Positions 24,366 through 32,212 of a stretch of DNA of 59,531 bases are shown here, piece by piece (position 1 is the stretch's first letter; every line of letters begins with the position of its first letter). Made by a program: the position numbers and the translations under genes. The notes beneath the pieces are model-generated. The model did not search any database, had not been told where the DNA came from, and worked only from the letters and a program-made list of their open reading frames with translations. The stretch spans positions 1-59,531 of the forward strand of contig JAUNJE010000012.1 of the NCBI GenBank assembly GCA_030533415.1, written 5' to 3'. This DNA comes from Eubacteriales bacterium (GTDB lineage Bacteria; Bacillota; Clostridia; Oscillospirales; Oscillospiraceae).

Positions 24366-24526
24366 GTCCTTTTCCAACTTTTTTCTGAAAATCCGGCAAT
24401 CAGGGCCTTCCGTTTCCCCCGCCCGAGGGCCTGCGGCGCCACCGTTTCAAATTCCCTGGCAACCGTTCCGCAAGGATAAGCCGGATTTTTTCAGGCGCAA
24501 GACAGTATATTCGCCCCCTTCGGTCC

Positions 24527-25165
24527 CTATGTATCCCACCGGGAGCCTTTTTTGCAGATGTAAAAATCACAGTACTCCCCTCCCGCAGCCAGGGTCATTG
24601 TCCGGCGGAGCACGCCTCCCATCCATTCTACCGACAGGATATCCAGGACGCACATATACGGAACCAGCCGGGACAGCCCCTCCCGCCGGCCCAGGGCGCA
24701 TAGGCCGCATTGGTGGTAGTTAATCGTGTATTCCTCCGGATCCCGGCCGAAAATGACCTCCGCATTCCACTGATAGGGGTTGTCCGCGGCCAGCGGATTG
24801 GTCCTTGCCGCCACGTCCGCCCGTTTCTGCTGGCTTTCCCGCGTAAACGCCCTTTTGGCTTTTCCTTTGTACGCCGCCACCACCAGGGGAGACTCCATAC
24901 TTTCCTTTACCATTTCCCCGAAGCAGGCGTCCTCCACCGTCCCCTCCGCCGCCTTATAGACGGAAAGCCAGACCATGCCGGCGGCCAGGCACATCCGCAG
25001 GGGATTTTCCCTCAGGCTACCGATCTCCGGCGTTTCGGCGACCATTTGGCGGAATATCCCCTTTGCCTTTTTCGGATCCACAGGCGTTCCCTGCTGCCTG
25101 AGGTAGGCAAGGCTGGGCGTCCCCAGCACAAGCCACATAAGCTTTTCACACGCAGAATTTTTCAT
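24527..25165 (-). CDS. L-2-amino-thiazoline-4-carboxylate hydrolase-like protein (ATC hydrolase family)
   Basis: A 212-residue protein matching the ATC-hydrolase-like family: the C-terminal core HQCGLCALGRREGLSRLVPYMC near residue 155 and RRTMTLAAGGEYCDFYI at the end, with conserved cysteines. The founding member converts a thiazoline to N-carbamoyl-cysteine in bacterial cysteine production; most relatives are untested, so the activity is uncertain. The start at 25165 has AGGAGG 8 nt upstream. It is the last gene of a three-gene unit with a PanE-like reductase and an alpha/beta hydrolase. Confidence 0.75.
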   Translation of the reverse strand: MKNSACEKLMWLVLGTPSLAYLRQQGTPVDPKKAKGIFRQMVAETPEIGSLRENPLRMCLAAGMVWLSVYKAAEGTVEDACFGEMVKESMESPLVVAAYKGKAKRAFTRESQQKRADVAARTNPLAADNPYQWNAEVIFGRDPEEYTINYHQCGLCALGRREGLSRLVPYMCVLDILSVEWMGGVLRRTMTLAAGGEYCDFYICKKGSRWDT

Positions 25166-25177
25166 GGACACATCCTC

Positions 25178-26182
25178 CTAACCGGGCCGCTTTTCCGCCC
25201 TGGGGACCGTTTTTTCATACATTTCATGGAGTCTGTTCCAGGGCGGCATCTCGGAGCGCAGGGCCTCCCAGGCGGGCATCGGAAGGTCCGGCCTGTTCCG
25301 GCGCATGGCCCGCCACAGTTCGTCCAGGCCTTCCATCTCCGTAACCGCATGGCGGCAATGGTCCGAGGCGGCCAAGTCGCCGATAACGGTCTTTGCCATG
25401 ACAAACACCATTGCCGCCATCAGCATCCGCTTTGGCCCAGGCTGATAATATTCGTCTTCTCCCGGCGGATACACGGAATAGCCCAGCGCTTTGAGCAGTC
25501 CGAAGGCCTCATTCGCCGCATCCATCAGCAGCCTGCGCTGCCTGGAGGTGGCTTTTCGCAGATTGCAGCCGGTGGTATAGCACAGGTAGGCCGCGGGAAG
25601 CACCAGAGTCAAATGGCAGCGGTACCAGGCGTCCATATCCGGCACCCAGGTCAGCCGGTAATCCGTTCCCGCAAAAAGGGCCTGCAGCTTTGCCCTGCTC
25701 TCTTCCGGCACCTGTGCGTGCAGTCCGCCCAGGCTCATGGAGCCGTCTCTAAACCGCACACAGTCCACCCGGCCGTTTTCCCTGCGGCCGCCGGTGCCCT
25801 GGAAACCGAACAGAACCGTTTTCGGCCCCTTCGTGTTCTCAAGCAGATACTTCTCCATGTCGGGAGCGGACAAATTGTTTCCCACCAGGATCACAAAGGG
25901 GGTATCGATCCGGGCCAGGTCCGGCAGAATTCCGCACATTTGCTGATGCTGCATCACGGCAAACACGGCGTCAAAGGATTCCCCTTCTTTTACACTGTCT
26001 GTGACCGCCGGATGATCCACGGTGGTTTTCTTTTGCAGCCGGTGGCGAATCACCAGCCCATTTTGTTCCAGCGTTTTCTTCCATTCTCCTCTGGCGAGCA
26101 GGGTTACGTCCTGCCCCGCGTCCATAAGCGCATGGGCCAGAAAGCAGCCAATCACGCCTGCGCCATATACCAATACCTTCAT
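25178..26182 (-). CDS. Ketopantoate reductase-like (PanE/ApbA family) NAD(P)H oxidoreductase
   Basis: A 334-residue protein with the N-terminal Rossmann motif GAGVIGCFLAHAL (residues 7-19) and LLARGEWKKTLEQNG, which fit PanE/ApbA. The central LVGNNLSAPDMEKYL differs from the QNG block of true ketopantoate reductases, and no other pantothenate gene is nearby. A ketoacid reductase with another substrate is more likely (inference). It lies 12 bp upstream of the ATC-hydrolase-like gene and 13 bp downstream of the alpha/beta hydrolase. Confidence 0.8.
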   Translation of the reverse strand: MKVLVYGAGVIGCFLAHALMDAGQDVTLLARGEWKKTLEQNGLVIRHRLQKKTTVDHPAVTDSVKEGESFDAVFAVMQHQQMCGILPDLARIDTPFVILVGNNLSAPDMEKYLLENTKGPKTVLFGFQGTGGRRENGRVDCVRFRDGSMSLGGLHAQVPEESRAKLQALFAGTDYRLTWVPDMDAWYRCHLTLVLPAAYLCYTTGCNLRKATSRQRRLLMDAANEAFGLLKALGYSVYPPGEDEYYQPGPKRMLMAAMVFVMAKTVIGDLAASDHCRHAVTEMEGLDELWRAMRRNRPDLPMPAWEALRSEMPPWNRLHEMYEKTVPRAEKRPG

Positions 26183-26195
26183 CGTTTTCTTCCTC

Positions 26196-26981
26196 CTATT
26201 CCGCCTGCAGTCCGCAGCACCGGCAGACCTCCCTGGCCCAGGCCTCCGGATGGCAGATCAGCAGCTCTTCATGGTTCATGGGATGGCGGTGGATCACCGG
26301 GTCTTTGAAATGTTTACAGTACCGCTGCAAATACTGCTCCCCCATTTTCTCGGCATAGAAGCAATGCACCACCGTACCGGGGACGGATATGCCGTCCTCC
26401 AGCGCAGTCACCAGGTCGGAATAAAACTGGTTGCGGATGCTCTTCTTCGACACAAAGGACATCCGTGTATTCCCCATGCCGAACATGGTGAGCATTTTCT
26501 CATAGTAGCCGCGCTCCTCCGCCGGCTTCTTTTCCAGACGTTTTTCCATAAATCCCGGCAGCTTCCCCTTTTGGAACATGCCGTAGAGGACCTGGGACAC
26601 CAGCCAGGCCTGGAGCCACGCGGCCGCGCCGCTGCTCTGGTCCAGATCGGAACTTCCCAAGATCCCGTGGCTGATATGGACCCGTTTCCGCTGTACCAGC
26701 AGCCCCACAAAGGAGCCGCCCAAGGAGCAGCCGTAGGCGGCGCAAATCCGGCCCTGGAACCGGGCCTGAATGTAGTCCTCGATTTTTTCCGTCTGCGCCA
26801 GCATGTCCGGGAAGATGGTCTGTTCTCCCTCGTCAAAGCCGTCATAGGAGACGCAGACTACATGAAATGTCCGCTCCAGAAGCGGAATCACACCGCCGAA
26901 ATTGGCCTGCCAATGGCAGCAGGTACCCGGCAGCAGAAAAATTACCGGCGCAGTCTCCTGCCCGAACGAATAGAATTTCAT
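26196..26981 (-). CDS. Alpha/beta hydrolase, unknown substrate
   Basis: A 261-residue protein with the alpha/beta hydrolase pattern: the oxyanion strand FLLPGTCCHWQANFGG, then VCVSYDGFDEGE, and the nucleophile elbow AAYGCSLGGSF near residue 86 with Ser in GCSLGG. A late His (PMNHEELL) can complete the triad. The start at 26981 has AAGGGGG 7 nt upstream; the frame is open 34 codons earlier but that part contains the promoter leader and a candidate operator. First gene of the three-gene unit ending at 24527. Confidence 0.8.
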   Translation of the reverse strand: MKFYSFGQETAPVIFLLPGTCCHWQANFGGVIPLLERTFHVVCVSYDGFDEGEQTIFPDMLAQTEKIEDYIQARFQGRICAAYGCSLGGSFVGLLVQRKRVHISHGILGSSDLDQSSGAAAWLQAWLVSQVLYGMFQKGKLPGFMEKRLEKKPAEERGYYEKMLTMFGMGNTRMSFVSKKSIRNQFYSDLVTALEDGISVPGTVVHCFYAEKMGEQYLQRYCKHFKDPVIHRHPMNHEELLICHPEAWAREVCRCCGLQAE

Positions 26982-26999
26982 CGTATCCCCCTTTTCAAA

Positions 27000-27015
27000 G
27001 TAAGCATTGGCTAAC
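27000..27015. promoter_or_regulatory. Candidate iron-operator palindrome upstream of the hydrolase operon
   Basis: GTAAGC-ATTG-GCTAAC has one mismatch in one half-site. Its centre is about 41 bp downstream of the predicted transcription start, close to where the second site sits in the flavodoxin operon. A matching first site is absent. Confidence 0.42.
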
Positions 27016-27054
27016 TCCCGCCTAAAAAAATTGCACATCTTTGTATTTATCAAA

Positions 27055-27083
27055 ATTATAGCACCGGCATATGGGAAAGTCAA
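27055..27083 (-). promoter_or_regulatory. Promoter of the hydrolase/PanE-like/ATC-hydrolase-like operon
   Basis: On the minus strand TTGACT (27078-27083), a 17-bp spacer and a perfect TATAAT (27055-27060). Confidence 0.82.
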
Positions 27084-27199
27084 TTCCCGCGGTCAAAAAG
27101 CCTGCCCTCCCGTTCACCGGTGCAGCGGCATTCAAGGTCCCTATCCGGCCGTGCCGGACGAAGGCCGATAAACATTTTCCAAAATCTGAAAAAAAGTAC

Positions 27200-27228
27200 T
27201 TGACAAATGGAACGGAAGCGCATATTAT
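27200..27228 (+). promoter_or_regulatory. Promoter of the small membrane protein-DUF3793-flavodoxin operon
   Basis: A perfect TTGACA (27200-27205), a 17-bp spacer and TATTAT (27223-27228), directly followed by two perfect operator palindromes. Confidence 0.88.
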
Positions 27229-27235
27229 ATTTATG

Positions 27236-27285
27236 GTTAGCGCACGCTAACTAGCTTTTCACCTCTATAGTTAGCGTGCGCTAAC
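27236..27285. promoter_or_regulatory. Pair of perfect operator palindromes (GTTAGC-N4-GCTAAC)
   Basis: GTTAGC-GCAC-GCTAAC (27236-27251), 8 bp after the -10 box and so over the transcription start, and GTTAGC-GTGC-GCTAAC (27270-27285). They are 34 bp apart, the same spacing as at feoA. The arrangement suggests metal-dependent repression, with the regulator unidentified. Confidence 0.82.
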
Positions 27286-27312
27286 TATCCAACATCAAAG
27301 GAGATGAGCAGA

Positions 27313-27429
27313 TTGACGTTTACAGAAATCCTTCAAATGGCAGGCGTCATGGTAATCCTGCTCCTTTTCCTTGCCGGGCTTTCTCTGCTGAAAAAACATC
27401 TCCGCAAAATCATCCGCTCAAGGAGGTAA
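27313..27429 (+). CDS. Small single-span membrane protein (38 aa) in the flavodoxin operon
   Basis: A 38-codon gene from TTG at 27313 (AAAGGAG 9 nt upstream) to TAA at 27427. An ATG three codons earlier abuts the Shine-Dalgarno and is less likely. The product has one hydrophobic helix (VMVILLLFLAGLSLL) and a strongly basic tail (KKHLRKIIRSRR). Its last codons form the AAGGAGG ribosome binding site of the DUF3793 gene, so the two are coupled. Unknown function; it may be a small iron-stress membrane peptide (inference). Confidence 0.62.
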   Translation: MTFTEILQMAGVMVILLLFLAGLSLLKKHLRKIIRSRR

Positions 27430-27433
27430 CCCC

Positions 27434-27985
27434 ATGTCCGACGATTTTCTTGTCCGCAACTGCGCCCCCACCTTGGCCGGCCTCAAAACCGCCAGCATGT
27501 TCAGCTGCCCCTTCGAATCCAGAGAGGAATTGCTGAATTCCGTCCGTCAAATGAACAAGCGGCTGGTTCCGAAGGGCCTCCGGGTACTTCTGCTCCGGTT
27601 TTCGGAGAAAACGGCGCTGATTTACATATACCGTCCCAAAAAGCTGCGCAGGGACCTGTCCCACGCCGCCGCTGCGGCGCTATTGCAGCAGCATGGTTAT
27701 AATACGTCCAGCTGTGAAAAATGTGTCGTCCATCTGGTAAGAAAACTGCGCCGGCAGGAGGACTTCCCCCACGAGATCGGCCTGTTTCTGGGCTACCCGC
27801 CGGAGGATGTCTGCGGCTTCATCGAAAACAAGGCCTGTAACTGCAAATGCAGCGGCTGCTGGAAGGTTTACGGCGACGAGGCCGCCGCCCGGAAGAAATT
27901 CGCCCAGTACAAAAAATGCACCAGGGTCTACTGTGACCAGTGGGCAAAAGGAAAAGATATTGAACGGCTCACCGTAGCCGGTTGA
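27434..27985 (+). CDS. DUF3793 family protein
   Basis: A 183-residue protein with the DUF3793 signature HEIGLFLGYPPEDVCGFI at residues 113-130 and a cysteine cluster NCKCSGCWKVYG at about 136-147. It is probably cytosolic. The biochemical role is unknown, but in Clostridia the family is often found beside flavodoxin and iron genes, and here it sits between a 38-aa membrane protein and flavodoxin behind a doubly operated promoter. AAGGAGG precedes the ATG. Confidence 0.88.
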   Translation: MSDDFLVRNCAPTLAGLKTASMFSCPFESREELLNSVRQMNKRLVPKGLRVLLLRFSEKTALIYIYRPKKLRRDLSHAAAAALLQQHGYNTSSCEKCVVHLVRKLRRQEDFPHEIGLFLGYPPEDVCGFIENKACNCKCSGCWKVYGDEAAARKKFAQYKKCTRVYCDQWAKGKDIERLTVAG

Positions 27986-28020
27986 TATATGATTTTTATT
28001 TTGAAAGGTAGGAAAACTAC

Positions 28021-28443
28021 ATGAGCAAAATCGCAGTTGTTTATTGGAGCGGCACCGGCAACACCGAGGCCATGGCCAACGCCGTAGCAGAGGGCGCAAA
28101 AGGCGCCGGCGCCACCGTTTCCCTGTACACCGCCCCGGAATTCACCGCCTCCATGGTGGATGATTTTGACGCCATCGCCTTCGGCTGTCCCGCCATGGGC
28201 TCGGAGGTTTTGGAGGAAAGTGAATTTGAGCCGATGTTCACCGATTGCGAAAGCAAGCTGTCCGGCAAGAAGATCGCCCTGTTCGGCTCCTATGGCTGGG
28301 GTGACGGCGAATGGATGCGCACCTGGGAGGACACCTGCCGCAATGACGGTGCCAATCTGGTTGCCGAGAGCGTAATCTGCATGGAAGCCCCCGACGATGA
28401 GGCGGAGGCCGGCTGCCGTTCCCTGGGTGCCGCTTTGGCCTGA
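28021..28443 (+). CDS. Flavodoxin
   Basis: A 140-residue FMN electron carrier. The FMN phosphate loop SGTGNT is at residues 10-15. The 50s and 90s loop regions read GCPAMGSEVLEESEF and GSYGWGDGEWMR, with the aromatic residues that stack on the isoalloxazine ring. Flavodoxin replaces ferredoxin when iron is scarce, which fits its operon promoter carrying palindromes shared with feoA. It is the last gene of the operon. Confidence 0.95.
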   Translation: MSKIAVVYWSGTGNTEAMANAVAEGAKGAGATVSLYTAPEFTASMVDDFDAIAFGCPAMGSEVLEESEFEPMFTDCESKLSGKKIALFGSYGWGDGEWMRTWEDTCRNDGANLVAESVICMEAPDDEAEAGCRSLGAALA

Positions 28444-28493
28444 TTCAAATTCCCTGACAGCGCATCTTTCTTTCACCGGATTTTCAGGAAAGA

Positions 28494-28519
28494 CCCCAAG
28501 CCTTTCAGGCGGGTTTTTC
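28494..28519 (+). terminator. Terminator after flavodoxin
   Basis: A bulged stem CCC-AA-GCCT with AGGC-GGG around TTC, followed by TTTTTC, 50 bp after the flavodoxin stop. Confidence 0.6.
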
Positions 28520-28652
28520 AGGAAATATCATAAATACCTCCTAATCATAACATATCCCCCTCAACCCCTGTGAAATGGTACCGCAGAGGTTGGCAGCCGC
28601 CGACACAGTAAGCCGTGCCGGCGGCTGTTTCCTGTTTCGGGGCGGAATTTGA

Positions 28653-28688
28653 AATACAGGCAGACTTCCCGGGAAGTCTGCCTGTATT
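28653..28688. terminator. Bidirectional terminator between flavodoxin and glycosyltransferase units
   Basis: An 18-bp perfect inverted repeat with no spacer (28653-28670 with 28671-28688), ending 5 bp from the glycosyltransferase stop. Another 9-bp GC-rich inverted repeat (CAGCCGCCG and CGGCGGCTG) lies at 28594-28627. Confidence 0.82.
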
Positions 28689-28693
28689 CTTTG

Positions 28694-29821
28694 TTATGGT
28701 TTTTCCCTCCGCGCGGCCATCTGCTGCGCAAGCGCGCATATATCGGCTGCGGCGTGGGGGCTGCAATATTTTCTCTGGCTTGCCACCATTTCCGCCCTGA
28801 TCCGGTCATTGTCCAGCACCTCATCCACGGCGGCGAGGATTTCCTCGTCCACTTCCCCGGAAATGCTCATGCCGCGCTGGCTGAAATACCGGGCGTTATG
28901 GCTTTCACAGCCGGGAATCGGCGACGTATGAAATACGGGGACACCGCACACCGCCGCCTCCGTGGAGGAAAGCCCCCCGGGCTTGGTGATAAACAAATCG
29001 CTGGCCTTGATATAGGATGCCATGTCCCTGGTATAACCGATAACGACGGTCCGGTCATCCGCCTGGGGACTTAGCTTGTCAAACAGCACCTTGTTACTGC
29101 CGCAGACGATAATCAGCACCGTCTCCTCCCGGCTTGCGAAATGGGCGCGAAGCTTTGCAATGGCCTTCTCTATTTTTCCGCCTCCCATGCTGCCGCCGGT
29201 GATCAGGATGTATTTTTTCTCCGCATCCAGACCCAGCCGCCGCCTGACTGCGTCCCGGTCCTCCTGGCCGGCAAAGGCGCTGGCTGTGGGAATCCCAAAG
29301 GGGTACAGCTTCTCTGCGGGAATCCCCCTGCTCACGAAATCCCCGGCCAAATCCTCCGCCGGGATCACATAGGCGTCGCATTCCGTCTCTTCCGTAAAGG
29401 GAATACACACATAGTCGGTGGCGACAAAAACCGTCCCGGGAATCTCCATGCCCTGCCGCTTCATATTGGTCAGAATCTCCGCGGCGAACAGATGCGTCAT
29501 AATCACGACGTCAAAATGGTTTTCCGCAAGATATCCCTGCAAAATCCCGCTCATGCCATGATTCGCGAAATAGACCGGCGAGCGGAATGGCAGCTGGCGG
29601 TACAGGTCTCCCAGCTTGTACACCGCCCCAAAGGCCTTCGGCGCGTCCCGGGCGGCCGTTATGTAGGTATTGTTGATACTGTCCGCCAGCCGCCTGCTTT
29701 TCAGCATGTAGGGATTCAGCATCACCGCGTGATGTCCCTGCTTTTCCATTTCTTCCAGAACCGCCCTGGCCGCGGAATCATGTCCCCCGCCGGTGCCGCA
29801 GGATAAAATCAATGCATCCAA
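28694..29821 (-). CDS. MGDG-synthase/UgtP-type glycosyltransferase
   Basis: Probable glycolipid synthase adding a sugar to diacylglycerol. The 375-residue product starts MDALILSCGTGGGHDSAAR, the N-terminal block of the MGDG-synthase domain, and its C-terminal half has the GT28 features ILITGGSMGGGKI and DLFITKPGGLSSTEAA. The start is a TTG at 29819-29821 with GGAGG 10 nt upstream (29832-29836). The frame is open much further upstream, but that part shadows the PlsY-like gene, which it overlaps by 13 bp. Last gene of the two-component operon. Confidence 0.85.
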   Translation of the reverse strand: MDALILSCGTGGGHDSAARAVLEEMEKQGHHAVMLNPYMLKSRRLADSINNTYITAARDAPKAFGAVYKLGDLYRQLPFRSPVYFANHGMSGILQGYLAENHFDVVIMTHLFAAEILTNMKRQGMEIPGTVFVATDYVCIPFTEETECDAYVIPAEDLAGDFVSRGIPAEKLYPFGIPTASAFAGQEDRDAVRRRLGLDAEKKYILITGGSMGGGKIEKAIAKLRAHFASREETVLIIVCGSNKVLFDKLSPQADDRTVVIGYTRDMASYIKASDLFITKPGGLSSTEAAVCGVPVFHTSPIPGCESHNARYFSQRGMSISGEVDEEILAAVDEVLDNDRIRAEMVASQRKYCSPHAAADICALAQQMAARREKP

Positions 29822-30423
29822 AAAAGCTTTACCTCCATTTTTTCCTTTTCCTCCTGGCTGGTGAACATGCGGATGCAGACCGCCGCCGTAATGATCACAA
29901 AGCCCAGCCGGATTGCGGAGCTGTCGATCAGACACGCCATACACAGCACCGAGCTGAAGTAAGCCACCAGGGTCCTGTGAAAGTGGGGGGAAATCCGCAG
30001 AATCACCGAGAAGAAAATAAAGAACATGGCCAAAACCGCCACCGGCTGCCAGATTGGCAGAAGGCCCAGCAGACAGCCGAAGGTCGTCGCAATGCCCTTT
30101 CCTCCCCTGCCCTCATAAAACAGGGGGAAAATGTGCCCAATGACCGGCGCCGCAATGACAAAGGCCAGCCCGGACGCCGGTTCATTTTGGTATCTGCAGC
30201 AGGCCAGATACAGAAAAACCGGCAAAAATCCCTTCAAAACATCAAAAATCAGTGTCAGCAGGCCGCACCAGAAGCCGCCGAACACGAACGCATTGGATGC
30301 GCCGGGATTGTGGTCCTTGCTCAACGCAAACATTTCTTCTTTTCCAAAAAGTTTCGCGAATACTTTTGCATACAAAACGCTTCCGGACAGGTATCCAAGC
30401 ACGACAAATACCATCATGGTCAT
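29809..30423 (-). CDS. Second PlsY-like glycerol-3-phosphate acyltransferase
   Basis: A 204-residue membrane protein with PlsY motifs: the first loop SKDHNPGASNAFVFGG near residue 38 and GHIFPLFYEGRGGKGIATTFG near 95, plus about five spans. It is clearly divergent from the housekeeping PlsY at 1673-2296 and may act on other acyl-phosphates or in glycolipid synthesis. The start at 30423 has GGAAGGAG upstream. It is coupled to the glycosyltransferase gene and lies 69 bp behind the histidine kinase. Confidence 0.85.
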   Translation of the reverse strand: MTMMVFVVLGYLSGSVLYAKVFAKLFGKEEMFALSKDHNPGASNAFVFGGFWCGLLTLIFDVLKGFLPVFLYLACCRYQNEPASGLAFVIAAPVIGHIFPLFYEGRGGKGIATTFGCLLGLLPIWQPVAVLAMFFIFFSVILRISPHFHRTLVAYFSSVLCMACLIDSSAIRLGFVIITAAVCIRMFTSQEEKEKMEVKLFWMH

Positions 30424-30491
30424 AGGCTTCTTCTCCTTCCAAAACAATTCATGATCTGATCCTCTTTGTGAATTCTATTTCCGGCCGGCCC

Positions 30492-31544
30492 TTATCCACG
30501 CAGTTTTACGGTGAACCGGCAGCCGCCGCCGTTTAAGTTCTCCGCGCTGATCTCTCCGCCGACCAGCACCAAAATCCGCTTTACCAGGGCCAGCCCCAGA
30601 CCGTTGCCCTCTTCCTTGTGGGAGCTGTCGGCCTGATAAAATTTATCAAAAATATGCTTCCTGGCTTCCTCCGAAATGCCGGGGCCGCTGTCCTCCACGG
30701 TGAACAGGATTTCCGTGCCGTCGCGCCGCAGGCGGATGCGCACAAGGCCGCACTGGGAGTTGAATTTGATGGCATTGCCGATCAGATTGTCCCATACATG
30801 ATGCAAAAGCGCTTCATTCCCCAGATATTCCACCCGGTCCAGATCCACATCCAACTCGATGTTTTTTTCCTCCCAGGCGGATTCCAGCGCCACAATGGAC
30901 TGGCGGATCTGCTCGTCTAAGCAGAACTTCGTCTGGTTCGTCTGTATGGACTGGTTTTCAATCTTGGACAGCAGCAGAATATTTCCCACCAGGGAAGAAA
31001 GCCTTCTGGTATTGAACAGAATCTTTTCCACATACCGCTTCTGATCCCCGTCCAGGCTTTCACAGCCCTGCAGCAAGGTGGCATAGCCCTCAATGGCATT
31101 GATGGGGGTTTTGATTTCATGGGACACATTGGAAACAAAATCCGTTTGCAGAATCTCCGTAGCCGCAAGCTCATGGGCCATCAGGTTGAAGCCGGAGTGG
31201 ATTTCCCGAATCTCCTTGGAACTGGACTTTCCCTCCAGCCGCACGGAAAAATCCCCGTCGGCAACGGCCTCCATGGCGGTGATCAGCTCCTTGATCGGAT
31301 CAAAAAACAGCTTGGACAGCAGGCTCGTCACCACGACACCCACCAGCAGGCTGATAACCAGAAGCTCGATCAGCAGCAAAATGGTCGAATCAAAATGGAC
31401 AAGCTCTTCCAGCAGCGTCGTCAGCCCAAGGGCGATCAATACGCAGAACACCAGTTCCGCCGTCACCACCAGGGTCAGCCGCACCCTGAGGCTCACATTT
31501 ATCTTCTGGTTTCGAATCAGGTCAAACGATTCCCGGGTTTTCAT
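30492..31544 (-). CDS. Membrane sensor histidine kinase
   Basis: A 350-residue kinase with two spans at about residues 24-46 and 55-78, so only a very short external loop (about 8 residues), then a HAMP-like linker, the HisKA box FVSNVSHEIKTPI (His142 is the phosphoacceptor), the N box DNLIGNAIKF, and G boxes DSGPGIS and GNGLGLALVKR. Such short-loop kinases usually sense signals within the membrane or through a partner. It overlaps the response regulator gene by 4 bp. Its partner may be the CmpB-like membrane protein that starts the operon. Confidence 0.93.
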   Translation of the reverse strand: MKTRESFDLIRNQKINVSLRVRLTLVVTAELVFCVLIALGLTTLLEELVHFDSTILLLIELLVISLLVGVVVTSLLSKLFFDPIKELITAMEAVADGDFSVRLEGKSSSKEIREIHSGFNLMAHELAATEILQTDFVSNVSHEIKTPINAIEGYATLLQGCESLDGDQKRYVEKILFNTRRLSSLVGNILLLSKIENQSIQTNQTKFCLDEQIRQSIVALESAWEEKNIELDVDLDRVEYLGNEALLHHVWDNLIGNAIKFNSQCGLVRIRLRRDGTEILFTVEDSGPGISEEARKHIFDKFYQADSSHKEEGNGLGLALVKRILVLVGGEISAENLNGGGCRFTVKLRG

Positions 31545-32212
31545 GTCTTAACCACCTTATAACCGATTCCACGGATCGTGACGATTTTGAAGTCCGGATT
31601 GTCCCGAAACCGGTCCCGGAGCCTGCCGATGTGCACATCCACCGTATGGGTCTCGCTGCTGGAATCATAGCCCCAGATTTCATCCATCAGCTGCTGCCGC
31701 GTAAAAATTTTTCCGGGATAGGATGCCATTTTATAGAGCAGCATAAATTCCTTCTGGGGAAGTACAAAAGAATCCTCGGCCGTGGTGACCGTCAGGGAAT
31801 CACATTCCAGCGTGGTGTTTCCGATCACCTGCCTGCGGTCGTTGATCATCTGTGCCCGGCGCAGAAGGGCGCCTACCCGAAGCACCATCTCATTGACATT
31901 CACAGGCTTTACCATATAATCGTCGGTACCGGAAAGGAAGCCTGTCCGCATATCGTCGAAGGCGTCCTTCGCCGTGATCATCAGCACCGGCGTGTTGTTT
32001 CCCGCCTCTCTCAGAAGCCGCACAAAGGCATAGCCATCCATCACCGGCATCATGATATCGGAAATAATCAGGTCAAAATAGTCGCTGTCCATGGCATCCA
32101 GCGCTTCCTGGCCGTTGGAAACGCCTTTTACCGTGTATCCGTTTTTGATCAGCACATGGGAGAAAAGCTGGCGCAGCTCGCGGTCATCCTCCGCGATCAA
32201 AATTTTGAGCAT
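31541..32212 (-). CDS. OmpR-family response regulator
   Basis: A 223-residue regulator with a receiver domain (acidic pair at residues 9-10, phosphoacceptor Asp52 in DLIISDIMMP, Lys in DYMVKPVN) and a C-terminal winged helix ending HTVDVHIGRLRDRF and IRGIGYKV. The start at 32212 has GGAGG 8 nt upstream and lies inside the 3' end of the CmpB-like gene (29-bp overlap). Three direct repeats with an 11-bp period in front of the operon promoter are probable binding sites (autoregulation). Confidence 0.94.
   Translation of the reverse strand: MLKILIAEDDRELRQLFSHVLIKNGYTVKGVSNGQEALDAMDSDYFDLIISDIMMPVMDGYAFVRLLREAGNNTPVLMITAKDAFDDMRTGFLSGTDDYMVKPVNVNEMVLRVGALLRRAQMINDRRQVIGNTTLECDSLTVTTAEDSFVLPQKEFMLLYKMASYPGKIFTRQQLMDEIWGYDSSSETHTVDVHIGRLRDRFRDNPDFKIVTIRGIGYKVVKT

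Noticed and set aside
24710-26308. 532-codon open frame on the plus strand
   Set aside because: Antisense shadow of the ATC-hydrolase-like and PanE-like genes, of low-complexity composition and with no ribosome binding site.
26982-27312. Large gap between the hydrolase and flavodoxin operons as a possible missed gene
   Set aside because: It is filled by two divergent promoters, three operator-like palindromes and a 38-codon gene; no other frame has support.
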